Assembly: GCA_947095945.1 (NCBI GenBank)
Contig: CAMUQM010000032.1
Span: forward strand, 1 to 14,943
Reading direction: 5' to 3'
DNA: 14,943 nt
Source: an uncultured Prevotella sp.
Lineage (GTDB): Bacteria > Bacteroidota > Bacteroidia > Bacteroidales > Bacteroidaceae
Below the pieces are notes generated by a model. The model made no database searches, was not told where the DNA came from, and saw only the letters and a program-made list of their open reading frames with translations. Position 1 is the first letter of the stretch, and each line of letters begins with the position of its first letter. The position numbers and the translations under genes were made by a program. Of the stretch, positions 14,648 through 14,943 are shown one piece after another.

Positions 14648-14943
14648 ATGGACGAAAATCAGACAATTGATCAGGACAGAATTATGAAGATCAACATCGA
14701 GGAGGAGATGAAAAGCTCCTACATCGACTACTCAATGTCGGTGATTGTGGCACGTGCCCTCCCTGATGTTCGTGACGGTTTTAAGCCTGTTCACCGCCGT
14801 ATCCTCTTCGGTATGCGCGGTATCGGTAACTTTAGCAACCAGCCTTACAAGAAGTGTGCCCGCGTTGTCGGTGAGGTACTTGGTAAGTATCACCCACATG
14901 GTGACTCTTCTGTTTACGGTGCGCTTGTGCGTATGGGACAGGA
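14648..14943 (+). CDS. gyrA: DNA gyrase subunit A, N-terminal part (3' truncated by window)
   Basis: The frame from ATG 14648 runs to the window edge: 98 complete residues. Gyrase A forms the DNA-cleaving subunit of the topoisomerase that introduces negative supercoils with GyrB. The classic N-terminal segments are present: MKSSYIDYSMSVIVARAL at 21-38, PDVRDGFKPVHRRIL at 39-53, and the quinolone-resistance region KYHPHGDSSVYGALVRMGQ at 80-98. S87 corresponds to E. coli Ser83, the main quinolone contact, and is unchanged. The position of E. coli Asp87 is G91. The catalytic tyrosine lies beyond the window. Codon use is richer in C- and G-ending codons (GGT, CGC, ATC, TAC) than in the bat genes, which suggests high expression. 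Bacteroidetes can carry ParC-type paralogues with similar ends, but the sequence and promoter strength favour gyrA. Confidence 0.93.
   Translation, partial: MDENQTIDQDRIMKINIEEEMKSSYIDYSMSVIVARALPDVRDGFKPVHRRILFGMRGIGNFSNQPYKKCARVVGEVLGKYHPHGDSSVYGALVRMGQ

Overview
The window fits a Bacteroidales genome, most likely Prevotella. The reasons are low-to-moderate GC, AT-rich gaps, almost no Shine-Dalgarno sites, promoter-like sequences of the Bacteroidetes type (TTTG, 19 nt, TAnnTTTG), and a complete moxR/DUF58/bat 'aerotolerance' gene set. The genus is my inference from protein style and gene order, not the result of a search. All genes I can support are on the + strand.

Bases 1-7462 form one tightly packed operon: the end of a moxR-family AAA+ ATPase gene, a DUF58 protein, a BatD-like membrane protein, batA and batB (membrane-anchored von Willebrand A proteins with complete metal sites), batC (exported TPR protein), and one long gene that joins batD and batE in frame. 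The products form a set that spans the inner membrane: an AAA+ ATPase and DUF58 protein inside, VWA domains on membrane anchors, and Ig-like, TPR and SH3-like domains outside. The set is classically linked to aerotolerance or envelope stress, but its exact function is unsettled.

Bases 7463-7846 are non-coding and hold a 22-bp tandem repeat able to form two alternative hairpins, another hairpin, and a good promoter candidate for the next gene. Bases 7847-9822 carry a PAP2-family membrane phosphatase and queA (queuosine tRNA modification; an enlarged form). Bases 9946-13656 carry a DUF2027/Smr-domain protein, a full-length glutamine-dependent NAD+ synthetase (nadE), and a small unknown exported protein whose start overlaps the nadE stop.

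Bases 13657-14647 are a long gap. It contains a hairpin, a repeat element (two 22-bp units followed by a perfect 12-bp inverted repeat), and then the clear remains of an outer-membrane protein gene. The signal peptide and carboxypeptidase-regulatory-like N-terminus are still readable but broken by small indels, and they join almost directly to a beta-barrel-type C-terminus, so most of the gene has been deleted. The window ends with gyrA, cut by the window edge. It has a good promoter and a leader of about 110 nt with a hairpin.

I did not find a convincing new defence or mobile system. The most interesting items are the BatD-BatE fusion, the collapsed outer-membrane protein gene, the two unrelated 22-bp repeat elements, and the gyrA leader hairpin.
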